From Halorubrum halodurans (GTDB lineage: Archaea; Halobacteriota; Halobacteria; Halobacteriales; Haloferacaceae), in assembly GCF_002252985.1 (NCBI RefSeq), contig NZ_NHPJ01000107.1, forward strand, positions 1 through 37,051: a DNA stretch of 37,051 nt, read 5' to 3'. Shown here one piece after another: positions 24,353 through 30,785 of the stretch. Under the pieces are notes generated by a model. It was not told the DNA's origin. It saw nothing but the letters and a program-made list of their open reading frames with translations, and ran no database searches. Made by a program: the position numbers and the translations under genes. How positions within the stretch are numbered: position 1 is the first letter of the stretch; each line of letters opens with the position of its first letter.

Positions 24353-24576
24353 CGGTTTGCCTCGTAGCAGTCGCGGTCAGTTTGCGGGCTCTTCTCAGAG
24401 ACGTATCCGTTCCCGTCGGGTGCCTCTCGGTAGTTGATCTCGTGGCGATCTGCCTCGTGGCAGTCATCGCAGGTACAGTTCCCCTGTTCCGCGTAGAGGT
24501 CCTCGTGCTTGAGCCGGCCGCAGGTCACACAGAGGTAGTACCGATCGATCTCTCCGTCGACTTCGTCACTCTCCAT
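24349..24576 (-). CDS. Small zinc-ribbon protein
   Basis: 75 residues. Four cysteines in two pairs (CVTCGRLKHEDLYAEQGN, then CTCDDC) with nearby His make a likely zinc knuckle. The first part is acidic (MESDEVDGEIDRYYL). The start overlaps the end of the membrane-protein gene upstream and the stop overlaps the next start, consistent with a coupled operon. Function unknown; small zinc proteins are common in haloarchaeal viruses and plasmids. Confidence 0.72.
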   Translation of the reverse strand: MESDEVDGEIDRYYLCVTCGRLKHEDLYAEQGNCTCDDCHEADRHEINYREAPDGNGYVSEKSPQTDRDCYEANR

Positions 24577-24844
24577 CGTACACCTCTGGCTCGAGACGCT
24601 CTCGTGTGTCGCACAGGCGCTGCCAGCCAGCTACCGTGATCTCTGCTCCTCGGAAGAGCCCGTACATCAAGCTCGCCGCGACGAGGTACACCGTCGCGAG
24701 GAACGGATACACCACGAGCAGTGGCGTGAGCCGAACTCGGCCGTAGGCCGTCCGTTGCCGCCACTCGTTCCGCAAGTACGCGATATCGCAGCGTGCGCCG
24801 TCCACGATGGCGACGAACGCATCCGAGAGTTCCTCACTCGCCAT
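24566..24844 (-). CDS. Small membrane protein
   Basis: 92 residues. A soluble N-terminal helix (ELSDAFVAIVDGARCDIAYL) is followed by one long hydrophobic stretch of about 24 residues (about 40-63: TPLLVVYPFLATVYLVAASL). The C-terminal part is charged (LCDTRERLEPEVYDGE). It may cross the membrane once, or twice as a hairpin. It overlaps its neighbours by about 11 nt on both sides. No family is recognised. Confidence 0.65.
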   Translation of the reverse strand: MASEELSDAFVAIVDGARCDIAYLRNEWRQRTAYGRVRLTPLLVVYPFLATVYLVAASLMYGLFRGAEITVAGWQRLCDTRERLEPEVYDGE

Positions 24845-24932
24845 CGGTCACCTCCAGACCGTTCCGGTCGATAGCGGTACACTCAGAGATCCGTCCGCCG
24901 CGCTCGAAATAGACGGGTTCGGTCAGTTCCAC
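24834..24932 (-). CDS. Possible 32-residue micro-protein
   Basis: A GTG-start frame reading MELTEPVYFERGGRISECTA and ending EVTDGE (the GTG is translated as Met). It overlaps the upstream membrane gene by 10 nt and the downstream one by 11 nt, the same close packing as every other gene in this operon. It fills an otherwise unexplained gap between two genes, which is the main argument for it. No known family. Confidence 0.4.
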   Translation of the reverse strand: MELTEPVYFERGGRISECTAIDRNGLEVTDGE

Positions 24933-25132
24933 AGGAGATCACGCTCCGTTGACCGTGACATCGTTCGTAGATACGCAACACACAGCGCGTAGCCACCGAA
25001 GAACGCCGCCAGCGTCCCGGCGAACGCCAGATACCGCCCCGCTCCTATCGCGGCGATATACCCGGCGACGAGCCCACCCAGCGCCGCGAGCATCGGCGCG
25101 TGGTGAAGCACCTGCTCGTCGGCTACTCTCAC
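24923..25132 (-). CDS. Small membrane protein with two predicted helices
   Basis: 69 residues starting at a GTG that overlaps the stop of the preceding micro-ORF. Two hydrophobic segments are visible: APMLAALGGLVAGYIAAIGA (about 12-31) and LAFAGTLAAFFGGYALCVAY (about 35-54), followed by a charged tail (RTMSRSTERDLLWN). The small size and two-helix shape fit a holin-like or viral envelope protein, but nothing specific supports either. Confidence 0.6.
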   Translation of the reverse strand: MRVADEQVLHHAPMLAALGGLVAGYIAAIGAGRYLAFAGTLAAFFGGYALCVAYLRTMSRSTERDLLWN

Positions 25133-25218
25133 GCCTCACCACCTCCAGAACCGTCCGTGACGGGTCCATCGAACGGCTCCGTCGTCCCTTCCGTCCGCTC
25201 GTTGTTCTCGTCGCTCAC
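25129..25218 (-). CDS. Possible 29-residue acidic micro-protein
   Basis: A GTG-start frame reading MSDENNERTEGTTEPFDGPV and ending GSGGGEA (the GTG is translated as Met). It lies 10 nt after the HNH gene stop and overlaps the next start. It is hydrophilic and probably disordered. The tight spacing supports it, but length and composition give little else to judge by. Confidence 0.35.
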   Translation of the reverse strand: MSDENNERTEGTTEPFDGPVTDGSGGGEA

Positions 25219-25228
25219 TGTCGATCTA

Positions 25229-25750
25229 TTAGACTTCGATCGGCTCGCCGTCGCACTCTCGTCTCGCACACTCCAGGCACCGCTCGCCGGCGAAGCCGGG
25301 CGACGTCGCGAGCAACTCCACAGCTTCCCCGCAGCCGTCGCAAACATCGGCGGCGTCGATGCCGGCCGCACGGCGCTCTCGCTCGCGCTTCTCGTCTTCC
25401 GCCCACGCTCTGACCTGTTGCTGCGTGATCGACGCGTGGCGAGCGTGGTCGACCGGCTCGATGTTCTCTCCCCGGTTGTCCCATTTGACCCCGTTGCGGT
25501 GGTGGACGTCCTTTTCGGCGAGATCGTCGAGGACTGACTCGATCGGCTCCTCGAGCGAGTAGCACTCGACGAGTGCGAGCAGCCGATGATGTGCGACGTA
25601 GACGTCCTCGCGTCGCTCTCCTGGCGTGTGCGGGCGGTGCTCGGTAGAGCGCCACCGCTCGTATCCGGCTCCGCTGCCGTCGCCCGCCTTCGCGTGTTCG
25701 AACCGAGCGTACCCCTGTACGCGGTTCGAACCGTGATGATAGCTCGGCAC
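25229..25750 (-). CDS. HNH endonuclease with C-terminal zinc finger
   Basis: 173 residues. The HNH core is DVHHRNGVKWDNRGENIEPV (81-100), followed by DHARHASITQQQ, in the layout of HNH_3/phage-type nucleases (His83/His84, Asn92-Asn96 region, His102 and His105). The C-terminus carries CDGC (137-140) and CLEC (158-161), a four-Cys zinc site. The N-terminal part is positively charged and Gly-rich. It may be a homing or packaging nuclease, or work with the operon's methyltransferase. The role is not decided by the sequence. Confidence 0.82.
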   Translation of the reverse strand: MPSYHHGSNRVQGYARFEHAKAGDGSGAGYERWRSTEHRPHTPGERREDVYVAHHRLLALVECYSLEEPIESVLDDLAEKDVHHRNGVKWDNRGENIEPVDHARHASITQQQVRAWAEDEKRERERRAAGIDAADVCDGCGEAVELLATSPGFAGERCLECARRECDGEPIEV

Positions 25751-25757
25751 ACCCTCA

Positions 25758-26612
25758 TCACTTCCTCTGGATCCGCGGCGCGAGCATCATCATCACGTGA
25801 CCGAGACCGTCCGCGAAGTCGTAGTAGAGCTTCACGGGCATCTCCTCGGAGAACTCCACGCGAAGCTCCGTGCCGCTTCCTAGCGGCTTCAGGATTCCCG
25901 CGTACTTGCTGCCGCTGGTCGAACCGCCGACCAGGTACGGCAGCGAGTACATCCCCACCGCGTCCGCGTCGAACGTCGCTGTCGGCAGTTCCTCCGAGCC
26001 GAGAACCGTCTGGATGTCGTCAGTATCCCCGTGACCGCGAACAGCCAACGCCTCCTCGTCGACCAACGATTCGAGCTCGACGTGGTCGCTCACCAGCTCC
26101 GCGTTCTCGATCGCGTCAGTGAACACGCTCGCATCGGTCACGAACTCCACCGAGTGATCTATCTCCGGGATATCGGGTTCGCCGCGGATCGTCTGCGGGT
26201 CGATCCCCGACATCTCCACCTCGACGTTCGTGTGCTCGATCTCGATCGACCGGGTCTCCGGCCGGTACGTGAGCGTCACCGATTCCGCCCCACTCGCGCC
26301 GCCGATGTAGTCGTCGAGCCGCTGGAGATTCAGCCCGATCGGGAACATCCCGTCACCGACCGACTCGAACGCGCCGGCCTCCACCTCGACGTTGACCATG
26401 CCGACGTTCGCCGGGTCGACGGCCGCGACGGAGAGCCCGTCGTAACCGAGCCGGAAGATCGCCTCGTCAACGACGGTCAGCAGTTGGTCGACCACCTGCT
26501 GGAGCACTTCCGCACGGATGACGACCGTGAGGCTGTCGATCGTCTCGGTTCCTGAGGTCGACGTCCCGTCGCCGTCTCCAGCCGCGTCTTCCGTGTCAGC
26601 GGCCGCCATCAC
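25758..26612 (-). CDS. PCNA-like DNA sliding clamp encoded on the element
   Basis: 284 residues with an acidic, Gly/Ser-rich extension of about 28 residues before the clamp fold. The clamp begins LTVVIRAEVLQQVVDQLLTV and continues with DEAIFRLGYDGLSVAAVDPA, then FPIGLNLQRLDDYIGGASGA and PDIPEIDHSVEF. It ends DGLGHVMMMLAPRIQRK, close to the ending of haloarchaeal PCNA. PCNA forms a ring on DNA and tethers polymerases and other replication proteins. A clamp on a mobile element suggests it drives or redirects its own replication. The start overlaps the preceding gene by 4 nt (ATGA). Interface sequences look largely intact. Confidence 0.88.
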   Translation of the reverse strand: MMAAADTEDAAGDGDGTSTSGTETIDSLTVVIRAEVLQQVVDQLLTVVDEAIFRLGYDGLSVAAVDPANVGMVNVEVEAGAFESVGDGMFPIGLNLQRLDDYIGGASGAESVTLTYRPETRSIEIEHTNVEVEMSGIDPQTIRGEPDIPEIDHSVEFVTDASVFTDAIENAELVSDHVELESLVDEEALAVRGHGDTDDIQTVLGSEELPTATFDADAVGMYSLPYLVGGSTSGSKYAGILKPLGSGTELRVEFSEEMPVKLYYDFADGLGHVMMMLAPRIQRK

Positions 26613-26971
26613 GCACCACCTCCGAGGTCGTCGTCGATCACGTCTTCGGCGTCAGTACTCCCGTCGCTCTCGGTGGTGTCGTCACTCATGGGCGGTGTCT
26701 CCGCGAATCGCTCAGTCGTCTGCTCGATACTCTCCGGCACGCCGTTCAGCGTTGCCTCCAACTCGTCAGCGGAGATTCCGGCCGGCGCTTCGACGAGAAT
26801 CGAGACGTCGCCCTTCTCGACGCTCGCTAGGGCTCGGTCGCCGACTACGTCGATGTCGAGGACTGCCGGGTGTTCCGTGGCCGCCGTCAGCGGCGTCTCT
26901 CCTGCCGCCGTTCCCCTATTCGTTGCGACCGTCTCGCCGTCCTGTGCTGCCCCGCTAGGACGGTCAGTCAT
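26609..26971 (-). CDS. Hypothetical acidic protein upstream of the PCNA-like gene
   Basis: 120 residues. A disordered start (MTDRPSGAAQDGETVATNRG) is followed by a compact part, AVLDIDVVGDRALASVEKGD, VSILVEAPAGISADELEATL and NGVPESIEQTTERFAE, then an acidic Ser/Thr-rich tail. The start overlaps the AbrB-like gene by 8 nt. No family recognised. Its place directly before the clamp gene suggests a clamp partner, but this is speculative. Confidence 0.65.
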   Translation of the reverse strand: MTDRPSGAAQDGETVATNRGTAAGETPLTAATEHPAVLDIDVVGDRALASVEKGDVSILVEAPAGISADELEATLNGVPESIEQTTERFAETPPMSDDTTESDGSTDAEDVIDDDLGGGA

Positions 26972-27200
26972 CGGCCACCTCCACCGAAAAGCCGCCCTCG
27001 CTGCCGGGCTTGTGGATCGTCGCTTTGGAAGACCCCTCTTCAGCCGTAAACAGGAGGTCGTCACCGTGTTCAAGATCCCATTCCATCGCCAGCGACCGCG
27101 GGATCGTCACGGTGAAACTCCCGTCACCCTCCTGAATCCGCCGTCCCTCGGCCATGAACCGCGTGATCCCCTCCGCTTTGTACCCGCCAGATTTGCTCAT
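26964..27200 (-). CDS. AbrB/SpoVT-like DNA-binding protein
   Basis: 78 residues. The core EGRRIQEGDGSFTVTIPRSL followed by AMEWDLEHGDDLLFTAEE has the swapped-hairpin beta-barrel pattern of AbrB/MazE-type proteins, with the key stretch FTVTIPRSLA. Such dimers bind promoter DNA as regulators or antitoxins. It overlaps both neighbours by a few bases. As second gene of its operon it could autoregulate from the repeat-rich region at 27710-27977. Confidence 0.8.
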   Translation of the reverse strand: MSKSGGYKAEGITRFMAEGRRIQEGDGSFTVTIPRSLAMEWDLEHGDDLLFTAEEGSSKATIHKPGSEGGFSVEVADD

Positions 27201-27709
27201 CGCTCTACCTCCGCGTTCGCCAGCTCGTCAAGTCTCTCACGAACCGACCCACCGTCCGCGACCGCCTCACCGGACGTCGTCGTCTCCGGTTCGGACGTCG
27301 TGTCCGCGTCGATCGGCCCGTCCTGAAGTGACCCGACCACGATCGAGACGTGGTGAACGCCCTGGTGGAGCGCGATCACCTCTTCGCGCTTCAGCGGCTT
27401 GATCACCACCTTCCTAACCGCGCCCTTCTGGATGTTCAAGTGGTTCGCGAGGATTGATTCGGCCGTTCCCAGCTCGATCCGGCCGCCGATCCCGGTCCAC
27501 TCGACGAGCTTCCGATGTCCTTCCCGAGCTTTCACCGGCAGCCCGCTCTCCTCGTGAACCTCTCCGGTGTCGTCGTCGCCGGCGTACGTCGTCGCGACCG
27601 CGTGTCGAACCGCGTCCGCCAGCGACCCGTGCTCTTCCTCCGCTTCCTCCAGCGACGCCAGCAGGTCCGTGTCGCGGATCGTCGCCTTCGCGACTCGAGA
27701 GTCGCTCAT
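27197..27709 (-). CDS. Hypothetical protein with possible ribbon-helix-helix N-terminus
   Basis: 170 residues. The start VAKATIRDTDLLASLEEAEE followed by HGSLADAVRHAVATTY fits a short strand and two helices, as in ribbon-helix-helix DNA-binding proteins. The middle (VEWTGIGGRIELGTAESILA, then NHLNIQKGAVRKVVIKPLKR) looks like a compact mixed domain. The tail is acidic and ends in a helix (SVRERLDELANAEVER). It is the first gene of the long operon, immediately beside the putative origin/control region, so a DNA-binding or initiator function is possible. No homologue is recognised. Confidence 0.65.
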   Translation of the reverse strand: MSDSRVAKATIRDTDLLASLEEAEEEHGSLADAVRHAVATTYAGDDDTGEVHEESGLPVKAREGHRKLVEWTGIGGRIELGTAESILANHLNIQKGAVRKVVIKPLKREEVIALHQGVHHVSIVVGSLQDGPIDADTTSEPETTTSGEAVADGGSVRERLDELANAEVER

Positions 27710-27977
27710 CGGCCCACCCCCCAACGCCTGCGGGCGGACCCACGGCCGCATAATGCGCGGCGGCGCGCGCGCCGCGTAAAGTTCGCGCGCCGTCGCACGG
27801 GTGCGTCACGTAGGCATCGATTCCGACACACCCCCGTACCTTCGTACGACTTTCTAAATCCGGTTCGAGAAGCCTCGAAAGCCGAGATATTCGACGAATC
27901 GGTGTCGTACGACGGGGTCGCGGAGTCGTACGAGTCGTACCCTCCAGTTGTTCCACACGAAACAGTGGAAACGGAGG
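27710..27977. promoter_or_regulatory. Candidate replication origin or control region of the element
   Basis: 268 nt without a gene. It holds a 16-bp GC palindrome (27760-27775), the 8-bp palindrome TCGTACGA at 27842-27849, 27905-27912 and 27926-27933 with a partial fourth copy at 27935-27940, and the inverted repeat TTCGAG/CTCGAA near 27873. At 27963-27977 is CAGTGGAAACGGAGG, close to the core of archaeal origin recognition boxes as I recall it (CAGTGGAAACGAAGG). It is preceded by GTTCCAC (27950-27956), which pairs with its GTGGAA. This mix of iterons, palindromes and an ORB-like site upstream of a clamp-encoding operon fits an origin, but could also be an elaborate promoter. Confidence 0.45.
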
Positions 27978-28445
27978 TCATCGCTCGACACCTCCGTCGG
28001 CCGCGACCGGCTGACTCGCATCAGCGTCGACGCGATCGTGGTCGACGTCGTCGACGGTGAGCCACCAGGGCGGCGAGAGGTGGGTTCGACCGGTGTCGAG
28101 GTCGGTGACGCCGAGGTCGTCGCGGCTCCAGTGCCACCACAGCAGCGCGACGTGAGCGCACCAATCTCGGAACCGGTAGCCGTCGCAGTCGCATTCGGCG
28201 ACGAGGTCACCCTCGTAGACCGCGAACAGCACGCGGTGCCGTGAGAGCGCCGTCTCGTCGTTCTCACGACCGAGCAACACGTCGAACTCTGCCGGGTTCA
28301 CGGCCCCGACCGTCGACGGCGCCGCCTGTGCGCGCCGCCAACTGGAGGACATGGTCCATCCATCCGGGAACTGGAGACGGTCGGGCTCGCCGAGCCGGTT
28401 CGCGATCGCTTTGCGCTGCTCGTCGACCGCGGTCTCGGCGTTCAT
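27978..28445 (-). CDS. SWIM zinc-finger-like protein
   Basis: 155 residues. The SWIM pattern CxC-x8-CxH is present as CDCDGYRFRDWCAH (Cys85, Cys87, Cys96, His98), inside LVAECDCDGYRFRDW, followed by an aromatic helix ALLWWHWSRDDLG. The N-terminus is helical (EQRKAIANRLGEPDRL). SWIM domains bind DNA or protein partners and occur in recombination mediators, ubiquitin ligases and transposases. Here the domain stands almost alone. Its start overlaps the upstream zinc-ribbon stop (TATGA). The ORB-like sequence follows its stop directly. Confidence 0.75.
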   Translation of the reverse strand: MNAETAVDEQRKAIANRLGEPDRLQFPDGWTMSSSWRRAQAAPSTVGAVNPAEFDVLLGRENDETALSRHRVLFAVYEGDLVAECDCDGYRFRDWCAHVALLWWHWSRDDLGVTDLDTGRTHLSPPWWLTVDDVDHDRVDADASQPVAADGGVER

Positions 28446-28549
28446 AGCGCACCTCCGTAGCTACACTCGGGGCACGCGTCGTAGGGGATCGCGCTGCCGG
28501 GTTTCGAAGTCCGGGTCAGCTTCGCTCCACAGTCCGGACAGTACCTCAT
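28442..28549 (-). CDS. Very small zinc-ribbon protein
   Basis: 35 residues: MRYCPDCGAKL at the start and YDACPECSYGGAL at the end. Two CxxC pairs about 21 residues apart make a classic zinc ribbon. The stop overlaps the next start (TATGA) and the start overlaps the previous gene by 4 nt, which strongly supports it as a real gene despite its size. It probably binds nucleic acid or a protein partner. Confidence 0.72.
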   Translation of the reverse strand: MRYCPDCGAKLTRTSKPGSAIPYDACPECSYGGAL

Positions 28550-28887
28550 GGCGGCGAACACCTCTTCACGAAGTTCCCCACGCCACCCGCGTGCCTGTCC
28601 TCGATGTGACTCCGAATCGCGTCGTGAACCGCCCGCTCACCGCAGTGGATCTTCGAGATCCACTCGTCTTCGTCGAACCGCGTGTTCACCGCGTAGTACC
28701 GCGTCTCGTCGTCGACGATCTCGCGAACGTACCCGCTCCAGCCGGCGGAGTCCTGCCAGAGACGCAGCTCCCCGTTCGCGTTGAACAGCTCCGAGATGCT
28801 CAGTTCGCGACGCTCTTCAACGACGGCGCTCGCCGCGTTCTCGTCGGCGTCGAGATCGACGTCGATCTGGCGCTCGACGCTGCTCAT
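28546..28887 (-). CDS. Hypothetical element protein
   Basis: 113 residues. An acidic N-terminus (QIDVDLDADENAASAVVEER) precedes LSISELFNANGELRLWQDSA and the segment GWSGYVREIVDDETRYYAVN, then WISKIHCGERAVHDAIRSHI. It is not matched to a family. This is the first gene after the tRNA. A Shine-Dalgarno GGAGGTGG (28892-28899) precedes the ATG, and a TATA-like TTAATAAAGG at about 28946-28955 would start a ~40-nt leader. Confidence 0.68.
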   Translation of the reverse strand: MSSVERQIDVDLDADENAASAVVEERRELSISELFNANGELRLWQDSAGWSGYVREIVDDETRYYAVNTRFDEDEWISKIHCGERAVHDAIRSHIEDRHAGGVGNFVKRCSPP

Positions 28888-28961
28888 GACGCCACCTCCG
28901 AGTGATCCTCGGATCGACCGAAAAATACATCTAGGAAGTCTCTATCCTTTATTAACGGAAC

Positions 28962-29034
28962 GGGCCGGGCGCGATTTGAACACGCGACCGACGGATTAAG
29001 AGTCCGTCGCTCTCCCTAACTGAGCTACCGGCCC
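28962..29034 (-). tRNA. tRNA-Lys (anticodon CTT)
   Basis: 73 nt that folds into a full cloverleaf on the minus strand. Acceptor arms GGGCCGG and CCGGCCC pair, the D-stem is GCTC/GAGC, and the anticodon stem ACGGA/TCCGT holds the loop CTCTTAA with anticodon CTT. The T-arm is GCGTG-TTCAAAT-CGCGC. No CCA is encoded. A TATA-like CCTTTTACC lies upstream near 29060. The element genes begin directly at its 3' side. Confidence 0.97.
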
Positions 29035-29240
29035 TCGAACTCTCGTACCCGAGTCACGGTAAAAGGCCTTTTCATTCGTCGAGCACCGCGCCGGCGACGG
29101 CGGCACGCCAGCGTCCCGACCGACCGCTACCGGGATCGGTCGAGAGAACGCGCGGATCCGACGAGGACGGCGTTCTCGGCGTCTGCGCGGTCGCAGCGAG
29201 AGCGCACTCGTTAAGTGTCGGCCCGCGGAAATCGGATCCA

Positions 29241-30701
29241 ATGAGTGGCGCATCCGGCTCGGCACGCACGCGATACGCGATCCTCGGTTGCGGGAGCGTC
29301 GGCCACGCGGTCGCGGAGTCGCTCTCCGAACGCGGTAAGGACGTGCTCATCCTCGACCGCGACGAGAGCCGCGTCGAGGCGCTGCGGGACCAGGACCTCA
29401 ACGCCCGCGTCCAGGACATCGCGGAGCCCGACGTCGTCGACGCGCTCGACGACCGGGACATCGTGTTGATCCTCGCCTCCGACGTCGAGGCCAACAAGGC
29501 CGCGGTCTCCGCGATCCGCGAGGTCGACGGCGACCAGTACGTCGTCGTGCGGGCGTCCGACCCGGTGAGCGAGGACGAGCTGCGCGAGCGGGGCGCGGAC
29601 GTGGTGATCAACCCCTCGACGGTGATCGCCGACAGCGCGCTCCAGTCGCTCGAGACGGGCGAGCTGGAGTACATGGCCCGCCAGCTCGCGGAGATCATCG
29701 AGGGCGGCGGCGACCGGATGGCGATCCTCACCCACGACAACCCCGAGCCGGACTCGATCGCGTCGGCGACCGCGCTCCAGGCGATCGCGGACGCGTTCGG
29801 CGTCGAGGCGGACATCCTCTACTCCGGCGACGTGGGCCACCAGGAGAACCGCGCGTTCGTGAACCTGCTCGGCATCGACCTGCGCTCGCGGGCCGACGCG
29901 CCGCCGCTCTCGGAGTACGACACGGTCGCCGCGGTCGACCTCGCGAAGTCCGCCGAGGACGACGTGGACCCAGAGACGGGGATCGACGTCTACATCGACC
30001 ACCTCGAATCGGACGCGCCCCCGGACGCGCGGTTCGTCGACGTCCGGACCAACGTCTCCTCGACGTCGACGATCCTCACGAAGTACCTCCAGGAGTTCGA
30101 CCAGTCGCCGACGGAGGCGGTCGCGACCGCCCTGCTGTACGGGATCCGTGCTGAGACGCTGGACTTCAAACGCGACACGACGCCTGCGGACCTCACCGCG
30201 GCCGCGTACCTCCACCCGTTCGCCAACCACGACACGCTCGAGCAGGTGGAGTCGCCGTCGATGAGCCCCGAGACGCTCGACGTGCTGGCCGAGGCGATCC
30301 AGAACCGGCAGGTCCAGGGGAGCCACCTCTTCTCGACGGCCGGGTTCATCCGCGACCGCGAGGCGCTCGCGCAGGCGGCCCAACACCTCCTGAACCTCGA
30401 GGGGATCACGACGACGGCGGTCCTCGGGATCGCCGACGACCACATCTACCTCGCGGCCCGCTCGAAGGACATCCGGCTCAACATCGGGAACGTCCTCCAG
30501 GAGGCGTTCGCGGAGATGGGCGACGCCGCCGGCCACTCGACGCAGGGCTCCGTCGAGATCCCGCTCGGCATCTTCACGGGAATCGAGGCGAGCGGCGGGA
30601 ACCGCGACACCCTCCTCCACCTGACCGAGGAGGCGGTCCGCCGGAAGCTGTTCGACGCGCTCGGCGTCGAGGGCGCGACGGAGGGCGGAAACGGGTCGTA
30701 G
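29241..30701 (+). CDS. TrkA-N (RCK) and DHH-domain protein
   Basis: 486 residues. A Rossmann/TrkA-N domain (from YAILGCGSVGHAVAESLSER, about 12-31, to 130) is joined to a DHH/DHHA1 phosphoesterase-like domain. Expected catalytic motifs are altered. Motif I reads ILTHDNPEPDSIAS, with Glu where Asp is usual. The DHH motif itself is VYIDHLESD, with Leu for the second His. DHHA1 elements (GGNRDTLLHLTEEAVRRKLF) are present. Normal relatives hydrolyse cyclic dinucleotides or short RNA/DNA; this one may be impaired or regulatory. TTAAG lies about 30 nt before the ATG. Confidence 0.88.
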   Translation: MSGASGSARTRYAILGCGSVGHAVAESLSERGKDVLILDRDESRVEALRDQDLNARVQDIAEPDVVDALDDRDIVLILASDVEANKAAVSAIREVDGDQYVVVRASDPVSEDELRERGADVVINPSTVIADSALQSLETGELEYMARQLAEIIEGGGDRMAILTHDNPEPDSIASATALQAIADAFGVEADILYSGDVGHQENRAFVNLLGIDLRSRADAPPLSEYDTVAAVDLAKSAEDDVDPETGIDVYIDHLESDAPPDARFVDVRTNVSSTSTILTKYLQEFDQSPTEAVATALLYGIRAETLDFKRDTTPADLTAAAYLHPFANHDTLEQVESPSMSPETLDVLAEAIQNRQVQGSHLFSTAGFIRDREALAQAAQHLLNLEGITTTAVLGIADDHIYLAARSKDIRLNIGNVLQEAFAEMGDAAGHSTQGSVEIPLGIFTGIEASGGNRDTLLHLTEEAVRRKLFDALGVEGATEGGNGS

Positions 30702-30785
30702 GCGGCGTCCGCGTCCTCGCGAGCCGATGCGTCCGTCACACACGCCGGGGACGGCTTTTTGTTCACGCTCGGCGATTCCACTGGC

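Larger units (their letters stand above)
22272..28961. mobile_element. Putative integrative element at the 3' end of tRNA-Lys
   Basis: All genes between the intact integrase and the tRNA-Lys 3' end run on the minus strand with frequent start/stop overlaps. They include an integrase, a DNA methyltransferase, an HNH nuclease, a PCNA-like clamp, AbrB-like and zinc-finger proteins and micro-ORFs. The right edge is the discriminator end of the tRNA at 28962. The left edge is uncertain: it may be near 22200, or further left if the toxin-antitoxin pair and the older fragments belong to it. A duplicated tRNA 3' segment (attachment site) was not found by eye, so integration into this tRNA is inferred. 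Confidence 0.6.
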
